Of a stretch of 64,000 bases of DNA, positions 11,671 to 23,336 are shown piece after piece. Numbering within the stretch: the stretch's first letter is position 1; the number at the start of each line of letters is the position of its first letter. Made by a program: the position numbers and the translations under genes. The notes beneath the pieces were generated by a model. It was given only the letters and a program-made list of their open reading frames with translations, did not search any database and was not told where the DNA came from. The stretch comes from Tetragonia tetragonoides (Eukaryota > Streptophyta > Magnoliopsida > Caryophyllales > Aizoaceae): positions 18,431,307 to 18,495,306 of the forward strand of contig CM076139.1 of NCBI GenBank assembly GCA_038025085.1, in the 5' to 3' direction.

Positions 11671-12910
11671 ATGGGTAACGGCAAGAGAGGGCGGCCAAAA
11701 AAGAACTAGGCACCTGAGAGTGAGGGAGATGGTGATATAATTGTGCAACCACAGAAACCTGAGACAATGAATGCCAAGAAAACGAAGGCAATATTGCAAA
11801 TTCAAGGTATCACACCATTAGACGTTGAGGAGGCCCTCAAAGTCCTTAGTGCGAAGAAGACAACAAAGAAGGTTGTTGTGGGAAGCGGTGTCACCTCAGG
11901 GGCATCTGCGAGGTCCTGGGCTGATGAGGTTGATGCAACGGAAAAAGATCAGGTAAACTCTATCCCCTCTTTCGCTACAATTGCGAAGAAGAAACCTAGG
12001 GTTAAAATTGATTTGTGTGATATTGAGGATGAAATTAAGTTTTGGGGTTCAGCTGTCTATTGTTATTTGATTGGGGGTACTCCACCTGCTAGGGTTATGG
12101 AGGATTATTTTCGTAGTATTTGGGGAAAAATTGGGGATAGATAAGATCTCAGCTATGCCTAATGGTGTCTTCCTTGTGAGATTTCATTCAATTGATGCTC
12201 AAAAGAAGGTATTGAATGAAGGGCCTAGGGTGTATGGGAAACGACCTTTGATTGTTAAGGGTTGACACCCTGAGGTGGATCTTAGGAAAGAGGAGGTTAA
12301 GAAGGTCCCTGTGTGGATAAGACTACCTGGTCTTGATTCGAAGTATTGGGGTTGGTCTAGCTTAAAGAAGATTGCTAGTAGTGTTGGTGTTCAGTAAAGG
12401 CTGATACAGCTACTACACAAAGGGATAGACTATACTATGCTAGAGTTATGGTAGAGGTGGATATAGCCCAGGAATATCCCCAGATGGTGGAGTTTGATAA
12501 TGAAAATGGTGAGGAGGAGATACAAAAGGTGAAGTATGAATGACTCCCTATCAAATGTTCTGAATGTAAGGGAGTGGGGCACGATGGTGAAGCTTGCAAG
12601 AAGAAGGAGATTGAAAGGAAAGCAAAAAGAGCCCAACTAAGGCAGAAGAGTCAGCAGGCTGGTGCAAATGCTGCTGGACCAAGCACTACTGCTGTAGAGA
12701 CTTAGTAGGTTCAACGTGTAACCTCGGGGGGTGCAGGAGGTGCTACTTACGTTATAAATAATTCCATTCCTACAAACAATGGGTTTGAAGTTTTAGAGGT
12801 AGAAGAACCAATTGAGAAGGATACAAATGTTCCTAAGATTTTATTATCTCTCAATGAAACTATGCAAGGCAATGGCAATAAGAACCAAGGCGGGGGCAGG
12901 TCCTCTTTGA
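11671..12910 (+). pseudogene. LINE-B ORF1 (DUF4283 / zinc knuckle nucleic-acid-binding protein)
   Basis: It starts at an ATG giving MGNGKRGRPKKN, then a premature TAG at 11707. The same frame continues through a basic and acidic N-terminal region to about 12120. A frameshift follows, after which the frame reads KISAMPNGVFLVRF (the DUF4283 fold). A TGA at about 12263 precedes a VPVWIRLPGL segment. A CX2CX4HX4C zinc knuckle (CSECKGVGHDGEAC) is at about 12556-12597. In LINEs this protein binds the element RNA as a chaperone. Here it is broken in at least three places. Confidence 0.88.
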
Positions 12911-12913
12911 ATA

Positions 12914-15900
12914 ATGGATAGTTGGGACTTCTAGAATATAAGAGGGTTAAAAAAGCCTACTAAACAGGCTGAAGCTAGATGGTGGCTTCAACAAAATAAA
13001 GTGGGTTTGTTTGGCCTCTTAGAAACAAAGGTGAAAATTAATTATTTACCTTTGGTTTCAGCTGGATTGGGGCAGGATTGGTGTTTTTCTACTAATAGTT
13101 CTTATCACAAGGGAGAGAGAGTTTGGGTGATGTGGAGACCTACTATTTTCTATGTCACTATTGCTTATAAAACAGGCCAGCTTGTTCATTGTGAAGTAAA
13201 GCATTGCGCCACTGGCAAGAGCTTTGCTTGTACCTTTGTATATGGTCATAATGACCAAAACCTGAGGAAGTTCTTACGGGAGGATTTATGTAAGCTACAT
13301 GCCAATATCACAGGTGCTTGGGTGATATGTGGGGATTCTAACTGTGTGCTCCACCTTAATGAGAGGATTGGAGGAGTTCCAGTTACACTGAATGAAGTGG
13401 AAGATTTCAGAATGTGTGTTTCTACCTGTGAGCTACAAGAGCTAAAGACTGGAGGGGATTTTCTAACTTGGTCCAATAAGCAGCAGGGTTGTGACAGGGT
13501 TATGAGTAGAATAGACAGAGTCTTAGTGAATGAAGACTGGATGGTGCAATTTCAGAATTCTGATCTATGGTCAATTTTGCTTCTTAAAGGGCTATTTTAT
13601 CATAGTCCAGGGATGATAAGTTGCTTTCCTGATATGGATGTTGGTATTAAGCAATTTAAATATTTTAACATGTGGAGTCAAGCTCCTGAATTTGAGGAAA
13701 TTGTGAGAAAGCATTGGAATATTTCAGTGTTAGGAACTCTCATGTACAGAGTAGTCACTAAACTAAAAATGCTCAAAAAAGGACTACTTGAGCTAAATAA
13801 GCAAAAGTTTAGTGATGTTGAAAATAGAGCAGAGGAGGCATTCAAGGAGCTAATTCAATGTCAAAAAGAGATACAACAACAACCAGCTGATCCTGTGCTG
13901 GCTACAAAAGAAAGAGTAATCAGTGAGGAGTATAGGTTCTTGGATAGAGCAAGATAAAGCTTCTTGAAGCAGAGAGCCAAGGGTCACTAGCTTCGTGAGG
14001 GTGATGTTAACTCAGCGTTCTTTCATGCATGTATTAGAAACAGAAGACATTTTAACAAATTGTACACTATAAAGGACATTCATGGTAACTTGGTGGAGCA
14101 GCCAACTCAAGTAGCAGAGGCCTTTGTGCAATATTACACTTATCTTTTAGGCTCTTCTTCTGTCAGAAAGCCAGTCAACAGAGGTATAGTCCACACAGGA
14201 AGAACTCTTTCTGATCAGCACCATGAGCTCTTGATGATGCCTTTTTCAGTTGACGAAGTGAAGGAAGTTATGTTTTCAATTCCTGGGGGTAAAGCACCAG
14301 GTCCAGATGGTTATAGTAGTAAATTATTCTTCAAAGATGCATGGCATATTGTGGATCCTGATATCACAGCTGCAGTTCTTGACTTCTTCTCTTCTGGTAA
14401 GCTTCTAACTCAAGTGAATACAACCATTCTTTCTATGGTTCCAAAGGTATCTTCTCCTAGTTCTGTAACTGAATATAGACCTATTGCATGCTGTTCAGTT
14501 ATCTATAAATGTGTAGCTAAACTACTTTGCAAAAGATTGAAAGTAGTGTTGCCTGATATAATATCTGAGACACAAGGAGCATTTGTTGTGGGTAGACAGA
14601 TTGTTGAGAACATAATGATATGCCAGGATTTGTTGAAGCATTATGGTAGGAAGTCTATCACCCCTAGGTGCATGATGAAAATAGATCTAAAAAAAGCTTA
14701 TGATTTAGTGGAATGAGATTTCTTGGAGGAAATGCTTGAGAGTTTGAACTTCCCACACAAATTTAGGTTGTGGATTATGACTTGTGTTAAGTCCACCAAA
14801 TACACAATCTCCTTGAATGGGGGCTTATTTGGCTATTTTGCTGGAGGGAGAGGGCTGAGACAGGGTGATCCATTAATTATCCCCTCTTCTCTTTGTGATT
14901 TGTATGGAGTATCTGACTAGAATATTTAACACTGTGGGTCAGATGCCTGGTTTTGACTTCCACCCAATGTGTAATTCTCTGAAGCTCACCCACATGTGCT
15001 TTGCTGATGATTTACTTGCATTTAGTTATGGCAATGTACAATCTATGCAACTGTTATTACAAGGTTTCAAAGCTTTCTCCATGGCTTCTGGGTTGGTTAT
15101 GAATGAAGGAAAATCAGAGACGTTCTTTGGTAATGTTTCAAGTGAAGTACAAGGTGTTATGACTCAAGTATCTGGCTTCAAGGTTGGTGAGATTCCTTTC
15201 AGATATCTTGGAGTCCCAGTGGCTTCAAAGAGGTTGAATTCTGCAGATTGCGTTTGATTGATAGATAAAAATGTGTGCTAAAATAAAAACCTGGAGCTCT
15301 AGGCACCTCTCATATGCAGGACGAGCTCAATTGGTGCAATCAGTCCTAATGTCCATTCACTCTTATTGGGATGTTGTTTTTGTATTACCTAGAATGGTAT
15401 TAGATAAAATTACTGCTATCTTCAGGAACTTCTTATGGGAGGGGAGGATGACATACAACAAACCTCCTCCAGTTTCATGGGAGGAGCTCTCTCAGCCAAA
15501 GAGAAGAGGTGGTCTGAGCATCAAAGATTGTTACATCTGGAACATTGCTTTTATGGGCAAATATATATGGATGTTGGCATCTGAAGCAACCTCTCTGTGG
15601 GTGAGATGGATCCATCATCTCTATTTAGGTGAAGATAGCTGGAAAGAGCACTCACCTCCAAGCAATGCTAGTTGGGCTTGGAGGAAGCTCTTTCAGGTGA
15701 GAGAGAAGCTAATTGATGGCTATGCAGGGAGTAATTGGGGCCAGAATGCTAAGGGAGTATACACTGTATCAGTGGTTATAGTTGGTTGAAAACCTTTGAT
15801 GACAAGGTTCAATGGCATGTCTGGGTATGGAACAAAAAGAATGTGCCAAAGCATGCGTTTGTTTGCTGGATTGTTATGCACAACAGATTAAGAACAAGAG

Positions 15901-16322
15901 TCTGGTATTACAATATTGGTTGCAATGAAGATAACAAGTGTTTAATCTGTGGGCTGCTCCCTGAGACACAACAACACTTGTTCTTTGAGTGCTTGTTTAG
16001 TAGGCAATGTTGTGAAATTCTTTGCCACTGGTTGCAGATTAAAGCAGCTAAGAATTATGAGGGGATGTGGAAATAGATACACTGGAGATATAAGGGCTCT
16101 AAATTCAGAAAACAAGTGCTATTTGCAGCTTCAGCAGGGCTTGTTTACTATATATGGAGAGCTAGGAACCAAGTATATTGGGAGCAAACAATTCCATCAC
16201 CCATTGCGTACATGAGGAGCTTGAAAAATGACGTACAGATGCGTATTACAAACATGCTGCCAAAAAAGATTACAAACATAGATAAGGATTGGTATATGAA
16301 ACTTGTACAGAGGAAGTTTTGA
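12914..16322 (+). pseudogene. LINE-B ORF2 (endonuclease / reverse transcriptase)
   Basis: It starts at an ATG reading MDSW and continues through one TAG (NIRGLKKP follows) into the endonuclease: LLETKVK, GDSNCVL, MSRIDRVLVN. The ORF breaks at 13955 (TAA) and 13988 (TAG). RT motifs follow: KAPGPDG (about 14290), DLKKAYD (about 14685, followed by TGA), GLRQGDP (about 14855) and FADDLLAF (about 14998). An ATTA duplication near 14874-14881 shifts the frame inside the motif after GDP. A zf-RVT region (CLICGLLPE) lies near 15935. The second half of the endonuclease is poorly conserved, with no clear SDH. Confidence 0.88.
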
Positions 16323-16459
16323 TAGTAATCTTTTACTCTTGCTTTACTGTTAGAAGATATAGAAAGCTTCTTGTAAGAGAACCAGGGTATGCCCTGGGTA
16401 ACCATGTAAAAGCTGGTTTTTTGGTAATACAAATCTAATTTTTACCAAAAATAAAAAAA

Positions 16460-16554
16460 CTTAAGATCTACAAAAAAACCGTAAGCATTCTTAGACTAAG
16501 AAAAACAAATGAAAATAAATAGGAAAAAAAAAGAAAAGAAAATGAGAATAAGAA
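16460..16554. other. Short A-rich stretch, nothing recognised
   Basis: A-rich spacer between the LINE-B tail and the proline-rich gene. No feature can be supported. Confidence 0.4.
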
Positions 16555-16561
16555 CATACAC

Positions 16562-17571
16562 TTTAATGAAGAAGTTAGAGGAAGCAAGTGGAAGAAATCC
16601 TACCAAACATAAAATATGGTTTATTTAATGATCATGTTATGATGACGTGATGTGGTGTATCTACTTCAAATCATGTACGATAGGCGATAGCAGATGGGTC
16701 ATGAATCATAACAGAAGATTTACTATGCGAAATAAAAATAAACATTTAAAATTAATTAGAATGAATGAATGGTAGAGATTTTTTTTAAAGTTGAAATCAA
16801 GGGTTTAGATTGCATTATTATGGTCAACCCCACAACCTTCTGATGTATACAAAATAGTGGGATTGACTATACAAATATGTAAAGCTTCATCATGACCTTT
16901 ATTTAGTAAAATTAATAAAAATAAAAATAAAAAAAGAGAAAGAGAAAGAGAAAGAGAAAATGACGATCTAGATGGTCAAAACCAAATGAACACCAAAACG
17001 AACTCATCAAAATTAAAACATTCATGAAAATTATTAATTAAAAAACATGCATAAAAAAATAAAAGGCGAAAATGATGATATGATCAGAGAACGACTTACC
17101 GTTGCCTGCTGTGGGAACGAAGGAAAACACCGGCACCAATGCAGTAGATTCAGAAGTTTCAACAGGTGAAGGTAGAAAAGAGATTGGGGATAGAGGATGA
17201 GGAGAGAGAGTGTGTGTAGGAAGAGGAGATAGAGAGAGTGGAGGAGGAAGAGGAGGAGAGAGAGTGCGTGGAGGAGGAAGAGGAGGAGAGAGAGAGTGTG
17301 GAGGTGGAGGTGGAGGAGAGAGTGTGTGTGTGAAGGAGGAAGAGGATTCTCGGGTGGAGATGAAGGTGGAGAGAAAATGTGTTGGAGGAAGAGGTTTCTC
17401 GGGTGGAGGAGGTGTAGCGAGATAGTGTAGAGGAGGAGGAGAGAGAGAGAGTGCGGAGGTGGAGGAGTAGAGAGAGTATTTGGAGGAGGAGGAGGAGAGA
17501 GTATGTGGAGGAGGAGGAGGAGGAATCTCGGTTTCCTCCGATGGAGAGTTGTGAGAATCAGACATTATCAT
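16562..17571 (-). CDS. Proline/serine-rich protein, 5' part of an unidentified gene
   Basis: A minus-strand ORF starts at ATG 17571 (or 17565, MSDSHNSPSEE) and ends at a good donor (GTAAGT, forward 17094-17099), so exon 1 is about 17100-17571. It encodes about 155 residues dominated by Pro and Ser, with runs such as IPPPPPPHTLSSSSSK and LSPPPPPPHSLSPPLPPP, ending VPVFSFVPTAGN. A possible 38-bp exon 2 lies at 16562-16599 (acceptor TTTGGTAG, donor GTGTATG), continuing GFLPLASSNFFIK. LINE-B occupies the DNA beyond, so any later exons are displaced or lost. I do not recognise the family. Low-complexity noncoding DNA is an alternative reading. Confidence 0.4.
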
Positions 17572-17578
17572 CGGTGAA

Positions 17579-17580
<2 letters not shown>

Positions 17581-17621
<41 letters not shown>
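17581..17621. repeat. (GA)n microsatellite upstream of the proline-rich ORF
   Basis: About 20 GA units. On the coding (minus) strand this is a (CT)n tract just 5' of the ATG, a common arrangement in plant 5' leaders. Confidence 0.9.
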
Positions 17622-17625
<4 letters not shown>

Positions 17626-17849
17626 TATGAAAACGCTGAAATGAAAAGGGCATGAAATGGACGATACAGATTTAGATAGTTATTCATAGGCTTGTATCTG
17701 AATGGCTGTATCACTGTATACATGTCTGAAATATGGATTTTGAATGGTAATTTAGGAATTCAAACAGTACTGTGGCCTACGTCAGGGGTTCCTCAATACT
17801 CCACCAGCTCGCATGCAATATGCATGGGGCATCACTAATTTTAAAGAGA

Positions 17850-17850
17850 A

Positions 17851-17926
<76 letters not shown>
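17850..17926. repeat. (ATT)n microsatellite
   Basis: About 25 ATT units. The poly-Asn reading on the minus strand is an artefact. The flanks 17627-17849 and 17927-18620 hold no gene that I can recognise. Confidence 0.95.
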
Positions 17927-18624
17927 GTGGCAATATTGATCGTTGCTGATGTTAAGCCAAACAAAATTACCATTGTTATTTAATCTCAACTAGCAACTCA
18001 TACTCCTTGTTCATACAAGAATTTTAGACTTGAGTCTTTACTCGAGAACTTACCCCTACCATAAGGCTCAATCAAACAATGATCTTTGTTGCCCAACTTA
18101 GAAACCAATCAATTACTTACCCCTACCATTAGGCACCCATAGTAATTTCCACAAAAAATTAATACTCTCTTAACCCATACTATTTCAAGTCATTCACAGT
18201 TTCTAACAATAAAAAAATATATATCATTCACAATTCATGGCATAAAACAAGAGTGCAAGACTCATCTAGCATAATTAAAATTTTAAAGCCAATAAAGAGA
18301 TCAAAAGTTTTATCTCAGAGACAACTTATAAAAAAAACATGACATTGCCCATATAACACTTCAATTGCTAGACTAATTGTATACGAGCATTAAATTGGGC
18401 AAATACTGATATATTCTCACACCGCCTCACGAGAACGTTTGGGTGTCTCTTCATTACATGTCCAAACCACATGAGTCTCGTCTCTACTTTTTTTTAAATA
18501 ATGTATCATTAATAGTAATAGGAGCAGAATTACATTCTAAGAGGAAAAGGGGGTCCTCGAAAGGAGCATATTTACAAGTCAGCATAAAACTCAAGGGGTT
18601 TTCTCAGTTACAGATTGTTATAAC

Positions 18625-19490
18625 CATCTTACACGTACAGAAACAGATGCTGATTGGGATGTGGCAGATTGTATTTGGCAACCTCATGTCCCACAGAAAG
18701 TTCAGATTTTTGCTTGGCAGGTTTTACAGCATAAAATAGCCACAAAAGATAATCTTTGCAAAAGAGGAGTTCCACTAGATAATACCATTACTTTGTGTCA
18801 TTTCTGTCAACATGAGAGATCAGATATGGTTCTTTCTAAACCTGCATAACAAAGTCAGAAGATGGACAGATCAGATACTAGGTACCTGGATAGTTTCTGT
18901 TATTGGTTTGCTGAAAATTAACTCTGATGGTTCTGCTTTAATTTGGGGAAACCGGGTCCAGCAGGGTGTGGAGGAACTATTAGAGATGAATGGGGTGAAC
19001 TGAATGGTGTGTACAGCGTGAACTTAAGCGTTGTGGAATCTAATCAAGCTGAACTTATGGGAGTGTACCATGGCTTAACTATGCTTACTGAGAAAGAGGG
19101 CTTGCAGCAACTCAAAATCATTTTCGAATGCGACTCTGTAAATGTTGTTACTTTGATCAAAACAATTTCTAAAAGACCTTGCGTATGGTGGAAGACTTTT
19201 TTAGTCCATTGATCATATTACTGGATTGTTACCTGCGTTTCAAATCAGCCACATAGTTCGTGAACAAAATACGGATGCGGATGCTTTAGCTAGAAAAGGT
19301 GTTGAAAGAGAGGGGGGGGTTCTTGTATATGCTTGGTTGTAATTTTGTTCTTGTACACATTGTATATAGGTACAAAATCAGCATTCTTGTATAGGCTTTG
19401 AGGGCTCTAACGGGCTCTAGGATTGTTTGTGACGATATTTTGGCAATAAGTTACCTAATAAAATTAATTTTGTCGTGCAAAAAAGAAAAA
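18625..19490 (+). mobile_element. LINE-C: 3' fragment with zf-RVT and RNase H-like region
   Basis: A 5'-truncated LINE. The zf-RVT part (18660-18840) reads VPQKVQIFAWQVLQHKIATK and CHFCQHE. Then, after a deletion or frameshift, an RNase H (RVT_3) region (18905-19330) reads LKINSDGSA, then GCGGTIRDEWGE, ESNQAELMGVYHGL, and the terminal REQNTDADALARKG. A stop follows at about 19340. The 3' UTR ends in a mixed A-rich tail (AAAAAAGAAAAAGAAAA) near 19490. This RNase H-bearing type differs from LINE-A and LINE-B. Confidence 0.82.
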
Positions 19491-20130
19491 GAAAACTTAA
19501 TGAATGCACTCAATTTGAGCTTTTAAACACTCAAACGAACCCTAAAATTAGAAAATTAATGTGGTGAAGAAGCTTGTTTTGTAGGATCTTAATGTGATTT
19601 TTATTTCAAAACTCAGTAGCTAAATGTAATTTCAATTATAGTGAACTAGCAATTATACATTTCAATTATCTAATTCACTTTCTTCTATGTTTTCCTTTTC
19701 TTTTGTTTTGCAAATCACTGAAATTGTGGTACCAAATTAAGGAACGCATTCAATCATTATGGAACTGTTATCCGTTATGTGAGCGAGCCTCTGATTCAAT
19801 AGAAAGAATGCTCTCTCACATCAATTGTCATGTTTTACAAGATAATTATTCTTAATTATTTTGTCGTTGCTTCTATGGCTGCAGTCTCTTTGTTGACGCA
19901 GTAAATTACCAACATTGGCAACATTATTTTGGTTGTAGGAAGAACTTTTAAAGCTATATAATTCTGGAAGAATGTGATTTTGAGTATAAGAAGGTAATTG
20001 TTGTCTCCTACTGTGATTCTCTTTACTGCTTACGAGAACAAATGGCTACTGGACACTTCACTAATTGACTGATACAAGAACAAATGCTCAGTGTCTGATA
20101 TTTTTGTCTTTGGGGTTTTGACTAGTGGAT
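19491..20130. other. Intergenic, no gene recognised
   Basis: AT-rich DNA without a supported ORF. Together with 20952-21068 it may form one older retroelement 3' end that finishes in the long poly(A) at 21068-21106 and was later split by the insertion at 20148-20934. Confidence 0.35.
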
Positions 20131-20147
20131 ATGTTAGATATTGAGTT

Positions 20148-20934
20148 TTTTTTTTTATAGGAAAAATAGAAATTGCATTAATAATAGGCCATACGGCATC
20201 TACAAACGATATCAAATTCAACTATAAACGGATCTAAAACATCAGAAAACATTTTAATAGAAAGACTATCAAGCACTTGAGATTTGACAATCCCGAACGA
20301 CTTTCTTTTTATCGTTGTTTTACATATCACAGCCTCTTTGTGGAAGACCCTGCCATAACCTTGATGAATGCACCACTCTGACATTATAGACTGTCTCTTG
20401 AAGAATAAGATTCGCAGTATACCCGTACGAACGAACCGAAGTCGCAGACTATCAACTTCACGTTCTACCTTCAATTCCGAACCATTAAGATAGAGACTAA
20501 GATATCCTGTAGCCAAGAAGAAAAACCTCTGAGCAGAAGACACCCCACCGAACTCCATAAACCAGAAACTACCAAAACTCCCTCCAAAGATGAAGAGATA
20601 ATCCTCACAAAAAGGAGTCAAAATAAACCCCACAAAAGGAGTCAAAATGAACCTCATAAAAGGAGTCAAATTAACCTCACAAAAGGAGTCAAATTAATCT
20701 CACAATTAATTTGATCGAAATCTCACCAAAAGGAGCGATTAAAACCTCACAACCGAGCGAAATTTATTGACCTACTCAAACAAAAACCTAAATAGCAATG
20801 GAAGAAAGGAAAAAACAAATAGAAATAGGAGCTTATCGCTAGTAGATGACCAACGACAGCCCCAATTTCATACCCTATATAATTTTAAGGTTTTGAGAGA
20901 AAAAAAGAGACTAGAGTTTGTTTGAGAGTTCAAG
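20148..20934 (-). mobile_element. 787-bp non-LTR retro-insertion of unknown identity, 17-bp TSD
   Basis: A perfect 17-bp duplication, ATGTTAGATATTGAGTT, flanks the segment at 20131-20147 and 20935-20951. The left side begins with poly(T), so the inserted copy is on the minus strand with a 3' poly(A). These are signs of LINE-mediated retrotransposition. The sense sequence has four spaced copies of TTTGACTCCTTTT and an ORF of about 160 codons (20178-20669) that I cannot assign to any family. It lacks tRNA boxes. It could be a 5'-truncated LINE or a processed copy of a cellular transcript. Confidence 0.8.
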
Positions 20935-21064
20935 ATGTTAGATATTGAGTTCTAATTCTATATTATGTGATAGCTTAAAGACTTTTTAAATAGAGTTTAT
21001 TAATACTTTTGGCCCCTTGATTACAGGTACTCTGTTCTTTATTTTCTGTCCTTTTGTTTCCTCT

Positions 21065-21067
<3 letters not shown>

Positions 21068-21095
<28 letters not shown>

Positions 21096-21106
21096 CAAAA
21101 AAAAAA
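21068..21106 (+). repeat. Long poly(A) tract, probable retroelement tail
   Basis: Nearly uninterrupted A over about 38 bases with one C. It is consistent with the 3' tail of a plus-strand retrotransposon whose body would lie just upstream. Confidence 0.55.
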
Positions 21107-21131
21107 CCATGAGTAAATGTGCAGATTGTTA

Positions 21132-21410
21132 CTCTCTCTGTTTCACAATATAAGGCATTTTTTGATTTTATTTTTGTTTCATAATATAAGGCATATTTTG
21201 ACTTTTAACACTTCCTAATGAATATTTATTGCTAGTTTTCCCATTATACCCTTCCTTTTTCTTGTCATTTACTTCTTTTCTATCTCTAATGTTGCATATA
21301 ATACTTAAGGATAATTTAGTCTTTTTACCATCTCTTTTTTTTTTTGAATTTACAATTTCTTAATTTATGTGCAAAGTCAAAAAATGACTTATATTATAAA
21401 ACGGAGGGAG
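21132..21410. mobile_element. Stowaway-type MITE (Tc1/Mariner), 279 bp, TA target site
   Basis: The inverted ends are CTCTCTCTGTTTCACAATAT on the left, and the reverse complement CTCCCTCCGTTTTATAATAT on the right. They match the classical Stowaway terminus CTCCCTCCGT. A TA dinucleotide lies on each side (21130-21131 and 21411-21412). Noncoding. Confidence 0.9.
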
Positions 21411-21725
21411 TAGTTATCTACCGGTAACATGGTATGTCATTTTCATGAATTTCATTAGATATTTTCAAGTTTTGGCTGAGCAGAATAGAATATAAAGATA
21501 ATTCAGCCTATATATTGATTACACGATCTATAAATTTGTTAAGATATAACACTCTAGGAGATTTAAAGAAATTCCCTTCTGTTCATGCACAAGTAAACTT
21601 CTTTTTTTTTTCTTCTAAGTAATAATTTTAACTCCCTTTTGTACATGCACAAGTAGTAATAATATTCTTAGCACATTCGGAGGATTAGATATACTTTCTT
21701 ATGATTTTAAAATGTTTGTTATACT

Positions 21726-21905
21726 GAACTCTGAGGGGTAGCTCAGCTGGTAAGATCTCTGAGATATATTTCAGAGGTCCTAGGTTTGAGTCCTCCTTAG
21801 GGCCATTGGAGGTTTTCCCGTTTATTAACTTCAGAGTCCATGAAAATAGTCAAGCAAAGTTAGGATACTCATACTATTTAAAAAAAAAAAAAAAAAAGAA
21901 GAGAG
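21726..21905 (+). mobile_element. tRNA-derived SINE, about 180 bp, 12-bp TSD
   Basis: An A box (TAGCTCAGCTGGTAAG, about 21739-21754) and a B box (GGTTTGAGTCC, about 21783-21793) form a pol III promoter. The body ends in a run of about 17 A. The duplication GTTTGTTATACT occurs at 21714-21725 and 21906-21917. Confidence 0.9.
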
Positions 21906-21917
21906 GTTTGTTATACT

Positions 21918-23080
21918 ACTCCGCCCCTTTTCCATAAAGATTGTAAACAAAGCATGGTCGATTGTTGGTTAATAGTAGCTTGCTTCCTCCTGCAAGTTTG
22001 TTTGGTGTTTGCCCTTCACCCACGTGATTTGAGTTGTTTTCAATAGTTTTTGTACATAAAATTGTGATTTTGTTGTGACTTGTGTTGTTTTTGGGGCTAG
22101 TGAAATGTATACGAGCCGTCCTTTTGGTGTAAATGCTCTATACATTGGTATCAATAAAAGCGTCTGAATGGAGAAACAATCGCCAGTGATGCTTTAAGTG
22201 TGGTGAATGATCTTGAGAATGGGCCTAAATTTCTCTTGACAAGTAGCACTATTCTTCATTCCATTACAGAGAATATCTAATCCTCCTATGTCTTATGCTC
22301 CTATGTCTGATGTGTCTTTAGCACATAATTTTGTTAAGCGGGGATTGACATCAGATTTGCAAAATCATTTTGAACATGATGTAATCCCACTTGGATGCTT
22401 AATACTTTATAACTCTTTGTTTCAGAGGTAATATATTACCAATTTTGAATTACGAAAAAATATATATCAAAAATTTGCATAGTGCATTTAGAGAAGTTCT
22501 TTTAGGGGAGAATTTTTGTTTGTAATTCATTAGGATAGTATTACTTTATCTTTTACTCATTCAACCTTTTTTATTTTAATTTATTATATACATTATTTTT
22601 TTTGAAATCCAATGGCCTTTTGATATGTTAATCAATACAAATTGATCACTAATTGTTTACTCATTCTATTTAATCAAACACGCATTGCGTGTAATAAAAT
22701 ACTAGTATTCATTTAACTCAACTTCATTATTTATTTTCATGTTCAAAGAAAAAAATATTTTACTTTAAAATATACTCGTACTAAATATCTTGATTGAGAG
22801 GCACTAGTTGGAAACAATGGCAACGATTTGCATTATCCAATGTTCATTAGTGAATGGCTTAAGAGTCGGGCTCACTATTTTTTTTACACTATTAATCTAT
22901 ATTTATTTTTAATGAGTTGAACATGATGACTACTCTATATTGTTTTGATTTTTATTTTATTTTTGATTTTCAGAGGCTTCTTAAGTGGAAGATGGAAACT
23001 CTAGGCACCACAACTTTACCTTAGGCACTCGCAGTTAAAGACAAGAAATGTAGTGTACACCTTCGTGATTTTGATATATG
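21918..23080. other. Intergenic, no gene recognised
   Basis: AT-rich. It holds a short GCATTGCGTGTAATAAAATAC motif near 22684, a type common in plant repeats, and no supported ORF. Confidence 0.35.
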
Positions 23081-23275
23081 TCATAAACTCATAACACAAA
23101 ATCCATGCCAATCATTCCAATGGTTGGGACGACCATTCTCAATCTGCCGCCAATTGAAGTTAAACACACTTAGAACGCACACGGGTGCTAAATCAAGCTG
23201 AACTCCCTGCGTGGTCCCATCCACTATAGCTGGAACTTGCAGTCTTGGACTGGAGGCCTGATATTTCCAACTCAA
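23081..23275 (-). pseudogene. Exon-like ORF, family not recognised
   Basis: A 64-codon minus-strand ORF reads ... GVQLDLAPVCVLSVFNFNW ... NGRPNHWNDWHGFCVMSL. Its composition looks like a real protein exon (Trp, His and Cys spread, no low complexity) rather than chance AT-rich DNA. No neighbouring exons were found. It may be a stranded exon from a captured or decayed gene. Confidence 0.3.
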
Positions 23276-23336
23276 GAAACGTTTAATTACTCATAGTATA
23301 GTACTACTAGCTTTGGAGTTCAATTGTGGCACTTTA

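Larger units (their letters stand above)
11640..16459 (+). mobile_element. LINE-B: nearly full-length non-LTR retrotransposon, decayed
   Basis: It contains a pyrimidine-rich 5' leader, ORF1 (DUF4283 plus CCHC zinc knuckle), ORF2 (endonuclease, reverse transcriptase, zf-RVT) and a 3' UTR ending in TTTTTACCAAAAATAAAAAAA. It lies on the plus strand. Multiple stops and frameshifts in both ORFs make it inactive. I could not define a convincing target-site duplication, so the exact ends are uncertain by some tens of bases. Confidence 0.9.

Noticed and set aside
17782..17973. Poly-Asn ORF on the minus strand
   Set aside because: It is the (ATT)25 microsatellite read in one frame.
21726..21800. Possible tRNA gene (A box TAGCTCAGCTGG)
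   Set aside because: The body continues to a poly(A) tail and has a 12-bp TSD, so it is a SINE. No cloverleaf closes.
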